Source: Undibacterium_A arcticum (GTDB lineage: Bacteria > Pseudomonadota > Gammaproteobacteria > Burkholderiales > Burkholderiaceae_D). Taken from it: a stretch of DNA of 64,000 nucleotides. The stretch lies in NCBI RefSeq assembly GCF_042660705.1, contig NZ_JBHSUQ010000001.1. One strand, given 5' to 3'. Positions 9,469-18,203 of this stretch are shown here, piece after piece. Positions within the stretch are counted from its first letter, which is position 1, and every line of letters starts with the position of its first letter. The notes beneath the pieces were generated by a model. The model was given only the letters and a program-made list of their open reading frames with translations. It had not been told where the DNA came from and made no database searches. Made by a program: the position numbers and the translations under genes.

Positions 9469-10173
9469 ATGAAAATCCTCTTCAAAGCCTCGCTTGCGCT
9501 GTGTCTGATGCTGTTGTTACCGGCAGCGATCGCGCAAACATCCGCTTCAAGGCAGGATCCGGCCGCGATCCGACAGAGTGTCGAACAATTTCTGGCGGTC
9601 CAAACGGCCGGCTTGCCGGGGCAAGTCAGCGTCGTCGTCGGACCGATCGATAACCGTACCAACCTCGCGTCCTGCGCCGAGCCGCAACCGTTTCTGCCAA
9701 ACGGTAGCCGCGCCTGGGGCAAAACCACGGTAGGCGTGCGTTGCACGGCACCGACACCGTGGATCATCTACGTCCAGGCCAAGGTGGCGGTCACCGGCGA
9801 TTACTACGCAACCGCCGCGCCGTTGGCCCAGGGCCAGGTGATCGGCAACAATGACTTGATCAAGCAACGCGGCGAACTTAGCGCTTTGCCAACCGGCATC
9901 ATTACCGATGCGACGCAGGCGATCGGCAAAAGCATGACGGTGTCACTCGCCGCCGGCACGCCGTTGCGCCTCGATGCGTTGCGCAGCCAACTCGCGATAC
10001 AACAGGGACAAATGGTACGACTGGTGTCGTCCGGCGCCGGTTTTCAGGTGTCGGCCGAGGTACGGGCACTGACCAGCGCGACCGAAGGCCAGGTGGTACA
10101 GGTCAGAACCCAGTCCGGGCAACAAATCAGCGGTGTTGCCCGAAGCGGCGGCGTGGTTGAGGTGGCGTACTAA
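9469..10173 (+). CDS. flgA: Flagellar P-ring assembly chaperone FlgA
   Basis: FlgA is a periplasmic chaperone needed for FlgI polymerisation. The signal peptide (KASLALCLMLLLPAAIAQ) is followed by an N-terminal region with WGKTTVGVRC and a C-terminal SAF-like domain (APLAQGQVIGNNDLIKQRGE, GQMVRLVSSGAGFQVSAEVR, GVARSGGVVEVAY). The 234-aa length is typical. It is divergent from flgB, as in many proteobacteria, and upstream of flgM-flgN. Confidence 0.95.
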   Translation: MKILFKASLALCLMLLLPAAIAQTSASRQDPAAIRQSVEQFLAVQTAGLPGQVSVVVGPIDNRTNLASCAEPQPFLPNGSRAWGKTTVGVRCTAPTPWIIYVQAKVAVTGDYYATAAPLAQGQVIGNNDLIKQRGELSALPTGIITDATQAIGKSMTVSLAAGTPLRLDALRSQLAIQQGQMVRLVSSGAGFQVSAEVRALTSATEGQVVQVRTQSGQQISGVARSGGVVEVAY

Positions 10174-10372
10174 GCGCTGACGAGCATGACTTATCGACCT
10201 GCCACCAGCGACCAACGAGCGCCAAGCCCTCAGACCGCATTCAGCATGACCGAGGTTCTGCAGCAGCGGCAAAGGCGGTTGGAGCCTGAGCCGGAACGCG
10301 TCGTCGGACGAAGGTACGGCGAGCACCATCGGATTTCGGCCGGCCCGTGTACTCGCGCAGACGGAGGTCACC

Positions 10373-10399
10373 TAAAGTTTGTGGCAGAATTGCCGTTAA
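10373..10399 (+). promoter_or_regulatory. Sigma-28 (FliA) promoter of flgM-flgN
   Basis: TAAAGTTT, 11 bases, GCCGTTAA. The -35 box is perfect and the -10 box matches 7 of 8 at exact spacing. It ends 48 bp before the flgM start. This fits the known arrangement where the anti-sigma factor gene is a late gene controlled by its own target. Confidence 0.92.
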
Positions 10400-10447
10400 T
10401 CTGGCATGACCAAGGGGCTTTATCCCTGACCAGATGAGGATGAATTC

Positions 10448-10746
10448 ATGAAAATCTCTGACAGCATCAAAAAGCCGCCGGTTTGCCGATCGGACCAGCG
10501 CAATCCGCGCCCAGCAAGGCCACCGAAAAGACCAATGCCGGCGCAACCCAGGCCAGCAGCGTCAAACTGTCGTCCCAAGTGCAATCCCTGGGCGGTCAGG
10601 CGAGCAGCGGCGCCGTGTTCGACGCCAAGAAAGTCGACGAAATCAAACTCGCCATCTCCGATGGCCAGTTCCAGGTCAATTCCGAAAAAGTCGCCGACGG
10701 CCTGCTGCAGACCGTCAAAGACCTGCTGCACCCTGCAAAAAGCTAG
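10448..10746 (+). CDS. flgM: Anti-sigma-28 factor FlgM (one frame break)
   Basis: FlgM binds FliA until it is exported through the finished hook-basal body. The N-terminus MKISDSIKK is on one frame and GLPIGPAQSAPSKATEK... on another. The A5 run 10469-10473 needs one more A, giving MKISDSIKKAAGLPIGPA. The C-terminal half carries the sigma-28-binding region, VDEIKLAISDGQFQVNSEKV followed by ADGLLQTVKDLL. The corrected length is about 99 aa. Without correction the first frame runs on into flgN as an artificial fusion. It is driven by the sigma-28 promoter at 10373. Confidence 0.92.
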
Positions 10747-10759
10747 TAAAGGCAAACCC

Positions 10760-11227
10760 ATGCGCTCTCCCGTGCCCAGTCCAATCGACCGTCTCGCCGA
10801 AGAGCATCAGGCGATTGTCGACCTGAACCAGATCCTGGAACAGGAACAGGCACACCTGATTCAGGCCGACATCGACGGGCTGAATAGTCTGGTCGACGAA
10901 AAAAACCGGATCGTCGCGCGGATGACAGCGTTGACAAATGCCCGCCACCAGTCACTCGCTGCTGCCGGATACGCTGCCAGCGATGCCGGAATGCAGAGCT
11001 GGCTGGACCACAAGGGGGACCATAGCGACCACTGGAAGACCCTGCTCTCGCTCGCAAAATCCGCCAAAGAAATCAACCGCACCAACGGCCTGCTGATCAA
11101 CAAGCATATGACGCGCAACCAGCAGGCGCTCAATGTATTGCAAGGCACGGCACCCAGCAGTAACTTCTACGGCCCGAATGGGCAAGCTACTTCACAGGCG
11201 TCAACCCGGCGTCTGGTGGTTGGCTAA
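10760..11227 (+). CDS. flgN: Flagellar export chaperone FlgN
   Basis: FlgN is a cytoplasmic chaperone for FlgK and FlgL. The 155-aa protein is predicted to be largely helical (IDRLAEEHQAIVDLNQILEQ, LIQADIDGLNSLVDEKNRI) with the FlgN pattern INRTNGLLINKHMTRNQQAL, and a disordered Ser/Gln-rich tail. The ATG at 10760 lies 13 bp after flgM and gives the family-typical N-terminus. It is cotranscribed with flgM. No terminator is obvious before the palindromic element at 11307. Confidence 0.9.
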   Translation: MRSPVPSPIDRLAEEHQAIVDLNQILEQEQAHLIQADIDGLNSLVDEKNRIVARMTALTNARHQSLAAAGYAASDAGMQSWLDHKGDHSDHWKTLLSLAKSAKEINRTNGLLINKHMTRNQQALNVLQGTAPSSNFYGPNGQATSQASTRRLVVG

Positions 11228-11306
11228 ATCTCCATCGGTGTCGATGCGCTATTCGGCAAATAGAGCGCTCGGTCAGTAGTCCCGCTCTACCCAGTTGACG
11301 CCCCGA

Positions 11307-11469
11307 CTAGTGTAGTGTTTCATTCTTGATGGAACAAATAAAAGCGATGGATTTTCGTGCCAGACTAGGCGCAACCGCAGCGATAGCGAGCTATCGCGAG
11401 GATTTGCAACGACGTATGGCGCGAAAAGACGCGCTTTTATGTTACGGCAAGAGTGAAACACTACACTAG
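11307..11469. mobile_element. MITE-like 163-bp near-perfect palindrome
   Basis: The ends CTAGTGTAGTGTTTCA and TGAAACACTACACTAG are perfect inverted repeats of 16 bp. Pairing continues inward with small mismatches (TCTTG, ATAAAAGCG, TTTTCG.GCCA) to the centre GCGATAGC-GA-GCTATCGC at 11380-11397. The whole element is one long hairpin with no credible gene. It lies between flgN and motD and resembles a non-autonomous inverted-repeat element. No target-site duplication could be confirmed. Confidence 0.75.
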
Positions 11470-11502
11470 GAGCCTGCCGGACTTAGGGGGCGCATTGAGC
11501 AG

Positions 11503-11559
11503 GTAGGATGGGTGTAACCCATCATTGCGAACATGGATGATGGGTTACACCCATCCTAC
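11503..11559. repeat. Palindromic REP-like repeat, copy 2
   Basis: Perfect 23-bp arms (11503-11525 and 11537-11559) begin GTAGGATGGGTGTAACCCAT and flank an 11-base loop. It is the same family as 5572-5633, differing at the centre of the arm (TGTAA versus TGAAA). Confidence 0.85.
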
Positions 11560-11601
11560 GGTGCTACCCCCAACCTTGCCTTGCCCTCTCCTGCAAGCAT
11601 G

Positions 11602-11618
11602 TCCTGAGCTTGTCGAAG
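11602..11618. repeat. Short dispersed repeat TCCTGAGCTTGTCGAAG
   Basis: This 17-base sequence also forms the core of the 55-bp repeats at 36339 and 52135, with one or two substitutions there. It is a short dispersed sequence seen widely in bacterial intergenic DNA; the function is not established. Confidence 0.55.
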
Positions 11619-11648
11619 GGGGCGTAAGACCTCTTAGCCCGCGCGGCA

Positions 11649-12422
11649 TTATTTCTGCGCCGGCACGCCAGTGGGTACTTCAATCACCGTATCGGGCAGC
11701 GCCGACAGGATCGTAATCGTCACGCGCCGGTTGCGGGCGCGTCCTTCCACGGTGTCGTTCTCGCGCACCGGCCGGTTGGGCCCGTTGCCCACTGCGGTCA
11801 GGCGGCTTTCAGCAATGCCATTTTCGATGAACAGCCGCACCACGCTGCTGGCGCGCACGGCGGACAGCTCCCAGTTGGATGGGAAGAAAGCGGTATTGAT
11901 CGGCACATTGTCGGAATATCCCTCGACCTGCATCGCATTCGGCGCCGTCTTCAGGATCTGGGCGACGGCCTTCAGCGCCTGGCTCGATTCCGTCGTGAGT
12001 TTGGCGTCGCCCGGCGCGAACAGCACGCTGGCGTTGATTTCCAGGCTGACGCCGCGGCTGTTCTGGGTGACTCTGACCTTGCCTTCGCTGACCAGCGGCG
12101 CGAGTACCGTCAACAACTCGCGCGCGACGTTGGTCATGTATGCCCGTTCACGCCGCACCGCTTCCGATGCGCGTTGCTGCTGAGGCGTGATTTGTTTGGT
12201 GCGCAGCGCTGCCGGCTGCGGTGTTTCTTCGAGAAAGATCGGCGCGCTCTGACCGAAGGCGCTGCCGAGCGAGTTGGCGAGGATCCGGTATTTGCCTTCG
12301 TTCACCGACGAAATCGCGTACATCACCACGAAGAATGCAAACAGCAAGGTGATGAAGTCGGCATAGGAGACCAGCCAGCGCTCGTGATTCTCGTGCTCTT
12401 CTTCGTATTTTTTGCGGGCCAT
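11649..12422 (-). CDS. motD: Flagellar motor stator protein MotD (MotB paralogue)
   Basis: This peptidoglycan-anchored stator subunit pairs with MotC. The N-terminus is MARKKYEEEHENHERWLVSY, then ADFITLLFAFFVVMYAIS: one membrane helix with the proton-binding Asp in YADF. A C-terminal OmpA-like domain follows (VLFAPGDAKLTTESSQAL, VEGYSDNVPINTAFFPSNWE LS...ARNRRV). The 257-aa length is typical. It lies 45 bp after motC. A separate MotAB pair is encoded at 31.8-33.6 kb, so the cell has two stator sets. Confidence 0.94.
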   Translation of the reverse strand: MARKKYEEEHENHERWLVSYADFITLLFAFFVVMYAISSVNEGKYRILANSLGSAFGQSAPIFLEETPQPAALRTKQITPQQQRASEAVRRERAYMTNVARELLTVLAPLVSEGKVRVTQNSRGVSLEINASVLFAPGDAKLTTESSQALKAVAQILKTAPNAMQVEGYSDNVPINTAFFPSNWELSAVRASSVVRLFIENGIAESRLTAVGNGPNRPVRENDTVEGRARNRRVTITILSALPDTVIEVPTGVPAQK

Positions 12423-12467
12423 GGTGAACCGATAGACGTGGATTGGGTCGACTGCAATTGGCTGCGC

Positions 12468-13207
12468 CTATCTCAAATAGCCGGCTACGCGCTCTTCGAT
12501 GATATGGGAATTGTCGCCGGTAGCGATGCCACAGAACACGTCGGCCAGCATTTCGCGCTTGTTTACTTCCCGCGATACGATCGCCTTCAACTTGTTTCCG
12601 ATCGGCAGCAATACCAGATTGGCCAGACCGACACCGTAGATGGTCGCGACAAATGCGACCGCGATGCCGCCGCCGAGCTTGGCCGGTTCGGCCAGATTCT
12701 CCATCACGTGAATCAGTCCCAGCACGGCGCCGAGGATACCGACGGTCGGCGCATAGCCGCCGGCGGATTCCCAGATTTTGACGGCCTGTCGTTCCCTGGT
12801 TTCAAACATCGTGATGTCGACGTCGAGGATTTCCCGCAGCTTTCTGCAGAAACACCGTCGATTATCATCCGCAAACCTTTGACCGTGAAGGGGTCGTTTG
12901 CGGCATCCATATGCGATTCGAGGCGCAAGAATCCATCACGCCGTGCGGTCTGGCTCCACAAGCCGATGTCGCGGGCGATCTCCAGACTGTTGTCGGGCGG
13001 CGGCGAAAATATCCAGCGGACCATGTCGACCCCGCGCAAAAAACTTTGCATATTGCTCTGCAATAGCACCGCACCGAGTGTGCCGGTCACGACCACCACG
13101 AAGGCCGTCGGCTGAATCAAGGACCCAAGATGGCCCCCCTCCAGCAGTTGTCCCAGAAGGACGCCGCCGAGCGCGAGCGCCAAACCTATCAGACTAGCCC
13201 AATCCAT
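12468..13207 (-). CDS. motC: Flagellar motor stator protein MotC (MotA paralogue, one frame break)
   Basis: This proton-channel stator subunit has four membrane segments. The start MDWASLIGLALALGGVLLGQ is followed by LLEGGHLGSLIQPTAFVVVV, and the C-terminal part GGYAPTVGILGAVLGLIHVM is typical of MotA/TolQ/ExbB proteins. The frame breaks at T3 12841-12843; one more A on the coding strand gives GVSAEKLREILDVDITMFET and a total of 246 aa. It starts a few bases after fliA and is followed by motD, the arrangement known from pseudomonads and other betaproteobacteria. Confidence 0.92.
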
Positions 13208-13209
13208 TC

Positions 13210-13920
13210 CTAATCCCTCAGTACTGAACGCAACCGGGCGATTGCCTGGCTGTGCAACTGACATACGCGCGACTCCGACACGCCCAGCACGGCACCGATC
13301 TCTTTCAGATTCAGCTCCTGCTCGTAATACAGCCCCATCAACAGCTTTTCACGTTCAGGCAGTCCTTCGATCGCATCGATCACCCCTTGACGGAAGTCGC
13401 CTTCCAGCAAACCGTGCAGCGGGTCGCCTGCATCATCGGAGCCGTAACGGTCGAGAAAATGCTCGTTGGCGTCGTTGACGTGAAAATCTTCGTAATACAC
13501 CAGCTGGTGGCCGCCGCCGTCGGTCAGCATCCCCTGATAATCGTCGAGTGACAGCTTGAGCTGCTTGGCGACTTCCGATTCATTCGGTGCGCGGCCAAGG
13601 CGTTGCTGAAGAGCGCTCATCGCAACTTCAATCTTGCGCATGTTCTGGCGCACACTGCGCGGCAACCAGTCGCTGCTGCGCAGTTCATCGAGCATCGCGC
13701 CGCGAATGCGTAGCACCGCATAGGTTTCAAACTGGGCGCCGTGCTCTTCCTCATAGCGGTTGACCGCATCGAGCAGGCCTATCATGCCGGCCTGCACCAG
13801 ATCGTCGACCTCGACATTGGGCGGCAGCTTGGCTTTCATGTGATGCGCGAGGCGCTTCACCAAAGGGGCGTGCTGCTCAAGGAGGTGCTCCTTGTCAGAT
13901 TTTCCTTTGACTGTGTACAT
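13210..13920 (-). CDS. fliA: RNA polymerase sigma factor FliA (sigma-28)
   Basis: FliA directs transcription of late flagellar, motility and chemotaxis genes. Region 2 is visible at about residues 40-82 (VDDLVQAGMIGLLDAVNRYE, FETYAVLRIRGAMLDELRSS) and region 4 at the C-terminus (LNLKEIGAVLGVSESRVCQL). The 236-aa length matches the family. Its targets in this window include the sites before flgK (1672) and flgM (10373). It is inhibited by FlgM. It starts 3 bp after flhG. Confidence 0.97.
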   Translation of the reverse strand: MYTVKGKSDKEHLLEQHAPLVKRLAHHMKAKLPPNVEVDDLVQAGMIGLLDAVNRYEEEHGAQFETYAVLRIRGAMLDELRSSDWLPRSVRQNMRKIEVAMSALQQRLGRAPNESEVAKQLKLSLDDYQGMLTDGGGHQLVYYEDFHVNDANEHFLDRYGSDDAGDPLHGLLEGDFRQGVIDAIEGLPEREKLLMGLYYEQELNLKEIGAVLGVSESRVCQLHSQAIARLRSVLRD

Positions 13921-13922
13921 GG

Positions 13923-14768
13923 TCAGATTCCGAGATTGCTGCCGCTGCTGGTGGCCTTGACGCGCAAGCCAACGGTCGACAAGTCGGGCACGGCAAGGCG
14001 TCCGGCCAGCTGGCGGAACGCGACCGAGGCGCCAGCCAACGGGAAGGCATCGATCACGGCCCGGCCCAGATGCGCAGCCCGATTCAGGTGTTCATCCGCC
14101 GGTACCGAGCCGACCGAAATCAACTGGATCGCCAGATAACGGCTGGCCGCCTGCGCGATGTTGTCGTACACCCGCTTGGCTTCCACCTCACTGGCGCCGG
14201 TGACCAGCAAGCTGAAAGGCCGCCGGCCAAGGGTGTTACTGAGACGCTTGATCAGGCTATAAGCCGATTTGATCGATGCCGCACTGGTCGACACCTGGAC
14301 CACGATCTCGCTGCTTGCCATCGCCGGAATCGGCAGGCTATCGTCGGCGCCAAGCTCCGCGTCGACCACCACGATGCCGGCTTGTTTGGCAAGCAGATCA
14401 AACACCTTGGCCAGACGCCGTGTCTCATCCTCGGTCGCCGCGCCGCGCGACTGGCTCTTGCCGCGTGTCAGGCTGACCAAATTGAAGCCTTCCGACATTT
14501 GCTGGAGCGCCTGATCCAGCGCGCATTCCTGACGGGCAACGTCCAGCAACGACGGTGCGCCGCTGCGACCAGCCACGCCGCGCGTCGCAGAGCGCGCATC
14601 GACCAGCAGCACGTCGCTGCCGGCACCCACCAGCGAGGCGCCGAGATTGACCAGCATGGCGCCCTTGTCGTCGTCCGCCACCGCCGACAGAAATGTGACG
14701 ATGCGCGGCCGGGGTCCGGCCAGCATGCGCCGCAGACCTTCGGCCTGATCGAAGTCGAAATTAGCCAA
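13923..14768 (-). CDS. flhG: FlhG/FleN-type MinD-like flagellar number regulator with degenerate P-loop
   Basis: The position between flhF and fliA and the ParA/MinD fold (TFLSAV, LVNLGASLVGAGSDVLLVDA, IVVVDAELGADDSLPI, LLVTGASEVEAKRVYDNI) identify the FlhG/FleN/YlxH family. These ATPases work with FlhF to set flagellar number and place. The Walker A motif (KGGVGKT in the family) is replaced at about residues 28-38 by SAVADDDKGAM, without the signature lysine pair or the Thr/Ser. ATP binding is therefore doubtful. The 281-aa protein overlaps flhF by 8 bp. Confidence 0.85.
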   Translation of the reverse strand: MANFDFDQAEGLRRMLAGPRPRIVTFLSAVADDDKGAMLVNLGASLVGAGSDVLLVDARSATRGVAGRSGAPSLLDVARQECALDQALQQMSEGFNLVSLTRGKSQSRGAATEDETRRLAKVFDLLAKQAGIVVVDAELGADDSLPIPAMASSEIVVQVSTSAASIKSAYSLIKRLSNTLGRRPFSLLVTGASEVEAKRVYDNIAQAASRYLAIQLISVGSVPADEHLNRAAHLGRAVIDAFPLAGASVAFRQLAGRLAVPDLSTVGLRVKATSSGSNLGI

Positions 14769-16122
14769 GGCTCACCCCGCGCAGGCTGCTGTCGTTCATC
14801 GGATTGCCGGCGGCGGCCATCACCAGCGGCAATTCATCGTCCTGAAACTGGAACGGCGCCGTTTCCCGCTTCAGTTTGAATGCGCGGTCAACCAGATACA
14901 GCTTGTTGGCGAGATGCAGGTCTTCCGGCACGCGCTGGCCGTTCGACACATAGAATAAATTGAGCTTTTGGCGGATCATCAGGTCGAGCACACTGCCGAT
15001 GGTGGCCGCCTCGTCCAGTTTGGTCATGATGCAGCCTGCCAGACCCGGACCTTTATATGCACGCACTACTTCATTGAGGGTCTCGCCGGTAGAGGTCGAA
15101 TTCAGGCACAGCAGGCGCTTTACCTCGGTATCGGTGCCGGACAGCATTGCGATCTGTTCTGCCACCATCTGGTCACGCTGACTGACGCCGACGGTGTCGA
15201 TCAGTACCGTATGCTTGTTCTTCAGTTCTTTCAGCGCGATCCTCAGATCGGCTTCGTCACGCACGGAATGCACCATGACACCAAGAATCTTGCCGTAGAT
15301 GCGCAGCTGTTCGTGGCCGCCGATACGATAACCGTCGGTGGTAATCAGCGCCAGCTTGCCGGTGCCGTGCCGCATCACGCAACGCGCAGCCAGCTTGGCC
15401 GTGGTGGTGGTTTTGCCGACGCCGGTGGGTCCGACCAGCGCAAACACCCCGCCCTTTTCGAGGATTTCGTTTTCGTTGGTCAAGGTGTTCAGATTGCGTG
15501 CCAGGATCGACTTTATCCAGTTCAGGCCGCCTTCTGCGTCGCTTACCGATGGCAGCTTTTCAGTCAGATAACGCGACAGGCTGGCGCTGAAGCCGGCCGC
15601 CAGCATTTCACGCAGCACCTCGGCCTTATGCGGCTCGCGCTTTTGCAATGTGCCCCACGAAATTTCCGCCAGCTGACTTTCCATCATGCCGCGCATCGAG
15701 CGAATTTCGCTCATCACGGCCTTCAGCTCTTTGGCCGTATTGTCGGGCGCCAGTGTGATATCGCGCGCATTGTTGAGCGCTTCAGCCAGGCCCGAGGCCT
15801 GGTCCTTGTTCTGATCCTGATTGCGCGCGTAGTCGTGGTCGTAACGGCGCTGCTGGATAAACAGCGCGCTACCAGGCATGGCCGGCGATGCGACGCCTGG
15901 CGCTGGCGCCGACGTCGGCGCCGCTGCTACCTCATGCATGATCGCCGGTTTTTCGACCGCGGGCGCGGCCAAGGATGAAATATCATCGTTCGCCAGCGCC
16001 AGAATCTCGACCCCGCCCTCGACCGTGCGATTGGACAGGATGACCGCATCGGGACCGAGCAGCTCGCGCACTTTGCGCAGCGCATCGCGGGAATTCGCTG
16101 CGGTGAATTTTTTTACGTTCAT
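14761..16122 (-). CDS. flhF: Flagellar biosynthesis SRP-type GTPase FlhF
   Basis: FlhF is a signal-recognition-particle GTPase that marks the polar site of flagellar assembly. The N-terminus is MNVKKFTAANSRDALRKVRE followed by LLGPDAVILSNRTVEGGVEI, with a variable middle. The NG domain has the P-loop GPTGVGKTTTTAKLAAR, LALITTDGYRIGGHEQLRIY, VLIDTVGVSQRD and TKLDEAATIGSVL. The 453-aa length is normal. It overlaps flhA by 4 bp (ATGA) and flhG by 8 bp, so translation is coupled. Confidence 0.97.
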   Translation of the reverse strand: MNVKKFTAANSRDALRKVRELLGPDAVILSNRTVEGGVEILALANDDISSLAAPAVEKPAIMHEVAAAPTSAPAPGVASPAMPGSALFIQQRRYDHDYARNQDQNKDQASGLAEALNNARDITLAPDNTAKELKAVMSEIRSMRGMMESQLAEISWGTLQKREPHKAEVLREMLAAGFSASLSRYLTEKLPSVSDAEGGLNWIKSILARNLNTLTNENEILEKGGVFALVGPTGVGKTTTTAKLAARCVMRHGTGKLALITTDGYRIGGHEQLRIYGKILGVMVHSVRDEADLRIALKELKNKHTVLIDTVGVSQRDQMVAEQIAMLSGTDTEVKRLLCLNSTSTGETLNEVVRAYKGPGLAGCIMTKLDEAATIGSVLDLMIRQKLNLFYVSNGQRVPEDLHLANKLYLVDRAFKLKRETAPFQFQDDELPLVMAAAGNPMNDSSLRGVSLG

Positions 16123-18203
16123 ACTTGGCCTCCAACCAGGCTGGTCACTCTAATGGTTTTTGAATCGGGAAGTTCGGCGTGCGATAGCACTTTCAGTTGT
16201 GGCAGTGCGCGGCGCAGGAAGCGCGCCAGCAACGCGCGCAGCGGCGCCGGCACCAGCAATACCGGAGTCAGGCCCAGCTGTTCCTGCTGACGGGTAGCCT
16301 GTTCGGCCTGCGCCACCAGCGTATCGGCCAGCCCCGGCTCGATGCCGGCGCCATCCGGGCCGCTGGCCTGCAGTGCCTGCATCAGCAAGCGCTCAAGACG
16401 GTTATCCAGCGTCATCACGGACAGCTCGCTGGTGGATTGGAAAATCTGCTGCACGATCGAGCGGCCCAGCGCAATCCTGACCTGTGCCGTCAACTCGTTG
16501 GGCTCCTGCGTCTGCGGTGCGAATTCGGCCAGAATTTCAATCACGGTACGCATGTCGCGGATATGTACGCCTTCGATCAGCAGGTTCTGCAACACCTTCT
16601 GCAGGCAGGACAACGAGATCAGTTTTGGCACCAGATCTTCGACCAGTTTGGGCGATTCCTTGCCCAGATGGTCCAGCAGTTGCTGCACTTCCTGCCGCCC
16701 CAGCAAGTCGGCCGCATGCATCGTGATCAGATGGTTCAAATGCGTCGCCACCACGGTGCCTGCATCGACCACGGTGTAACCCATGGTCTGCGCCTGTTCG
16801 CGCAGCGCCGCATCGATCCACGTGGCTGGCAAGCCGAATGCCGGGTCGCTGGTCACCGGGCCCGGCAGGACGCCGTTGGCCATGCCCGGATTGATCGCCA
16901 GGAACTGGCCGGTCAGAGCCTCGCCGCTGCCGACTTCGACACCTTTTAACGTGATGCGATAGGCCGATGGCTTCAGTTCCAGATTGTCGCGGATGTGTAC
17001 CGGCGGTGCCAGGAAGCCAACCTCCTGTGCGAATTTTTTGCGGATGCCCTTGATCCGGCGCAGCAGCTCTCCGCCCTGCGTTTTGTCGACCAAGGGGATC
17101 AGGCGGTGGCCGACTTCCAGACCCAGGGTATCGACCGGCACGATGTCCTGCCAGGTCGCCTCTTCCGATTCCGGCGCTGCCACTGGCGCAGGTGCTTGCG
17201 CTTCCAGTGCCGCTGCCTGTTCGGCGCGCTGTGTCAGGACATAAGCTGCACCGCCCAGCACGGCGGCCAGCAACAGAAAGGCGATATGCGGCATGCCGGG
17301 AATCAGGCCCATGCCGCCGACGATGCCGGCGGTGATGTACAGCACCTGCGGCTTCGCAAACAGCTGGCCGATCAGCTGCGTGCCGATATCCTGGTCGCTG
17401 GCAACGCGGGACACCACGATGCCGGCCGCGGTGGAAATGATCAGTGACGGAATTTGCGCGACCAGGCCATCGCCGATGGCCAGCAGCGTGTAATTCTTGA
17501 GCGCGGTCGAGAAATCCAGATCGTGCTGCAACATGCCGACCACCAGACCACCGACGATGTTGATCACGGTGACCATGATGCCGGCCACGGCATCGCCGCG
17601 CACATATTTGCTGGCACCGTCCATCGCACCGTAGAACTCGGCTTCCTGCGCGACTTCAGTACGGCGGCGGCGGGCATCCTGCTCACCGATCAGGCCGGCG
17701 TTCAGGTCGGCGTCGATCGCCATCTGCTTGCCAGGCATCGCGTCCAGGGCGAAGCGCGCACCGACCTCGGCGATGCGACCAGCACCCTTGGTGACGACGG
17801 TGAAATTGATGATGGTCAGGATCACGAACACCACAATACCGACCGTGTAATTACCACCGATCAGGAAGTGGCCGAACGCTTCGATCACCTTGCCGGCCGC
17901 ATCCGGACCGGTATGGCCTTCGGTCAGCACAACCCGCGTAGACGCCACATTGAGCGACAGGCGCAACATGGTACTCACCAACAGAATCGTCGGAAAAGCC
18001 ATGAAATCGAGCGGCTTGACCGTGTACAGGCTGGTCAGCAGCACGATGATCGCCAGCGCGATATTGAAACTGAAGAATACGTCCAGCACGAAGGCCGGCA
18101 ATGGCAGCACCATCATCGCCAGCAGCATGATGATGATGATCGGAGCGACTAGCGAGCGGCTGCCGTCATTACTGAGCCAGGCCGGCAGTTTCAGACTATT
18201 CAT
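16119..18203 (-). CDS. flhA: Flagellar type III export gate protein FlhA
   Basis: FlhA is the major inner-membrane component of the flagellar export gate. The N-terminal half has about eight membrane helices (APIIIIMLLAMMVLPLPAFV, VLTEGHTGPDAAGKVIEAFG) and the conserved loop GARFALDAMPGKQMAIDADL followed by NAGLIGEQDARRRR. The C-terminal half is the cytoplasmic substrate-docking domain ending in VLSHAELPDSKTIRVTSLVG. The length of 694 aa matches the family. It overlaps flhB and flhF by 4 bp each. Confidence 0.98.
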   Translation of the reverse strand: MNSLKLPAWLSNDGSRSLVAPIIIIMLLAMMVLPLPAFVLDVFFSFNIALAIIVLLTSLYTVKPLDFMAFPTILLVSTMLRLSLNVASTRVVLTEGHTGPDAAGKVIEAFGHFLIGGNYTVGIVVFVILTIINFTVVTKGAGRIAEVGARFALDAMPGKQMAIDADLNAGLIGEQDARRRRTEVAQEAEFYGAMDGASKYVRGDAVAGIMVTVINIVGGLVVGMLQHDLDFSTALKNYTLLAIGDGLVAQIPSLIISTAAGIVVSRVASDQDIGTQLIGQLFAKPQVLYITAGIVGGMGLIPGMPHIAFLLLAAVLGGAAYVLTQRAEQAAALEAQAPAPVAAPESEEATWQDIVPVDTLGLEVGHRLIPLVDKTQGGELLRRIKGIRKKFAQEVGFLAPPVHIRDNLELKPSAYRITLKGVEVGSGEALTGQFLAINPGMANGVLPGPVTSDPAFGLPATWIDAALREQAQTMGYTVVDAGTVVATHLNHLITMHAADLLGRQEVQQLLDHLGKESPKLVEDLVPKLISLSCLQKVLQNLLIEGVHIRDMRTVIEILAEFAPQTQEPNELTAQVRIALGRSIVQQIFQSTSELSVMTLDNRLERLLMQALQASGPDGAGIEPGLADTLVAQAEQATRQQEQLGLTPVLLVPAPLRALLARFLRRALPQLKVLSHAELPDSKTIRVTSLVGGQV

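Noticed and set aside
10474..11227. Long plus-strand frame fusing an out-of-frame flgM with flgN
   Set aside because: The upstream part is flgM read in the wrong frame after the A-run indel; FlgM and FlgN are normally separate proteins, and flgN has its own ATG at 10760.
11273..11461. Minus-strand open frame of 62 codons
   Set aside because: It lies almost wholly within the self-complementary element at 11307-11469 and shows no protein family features.
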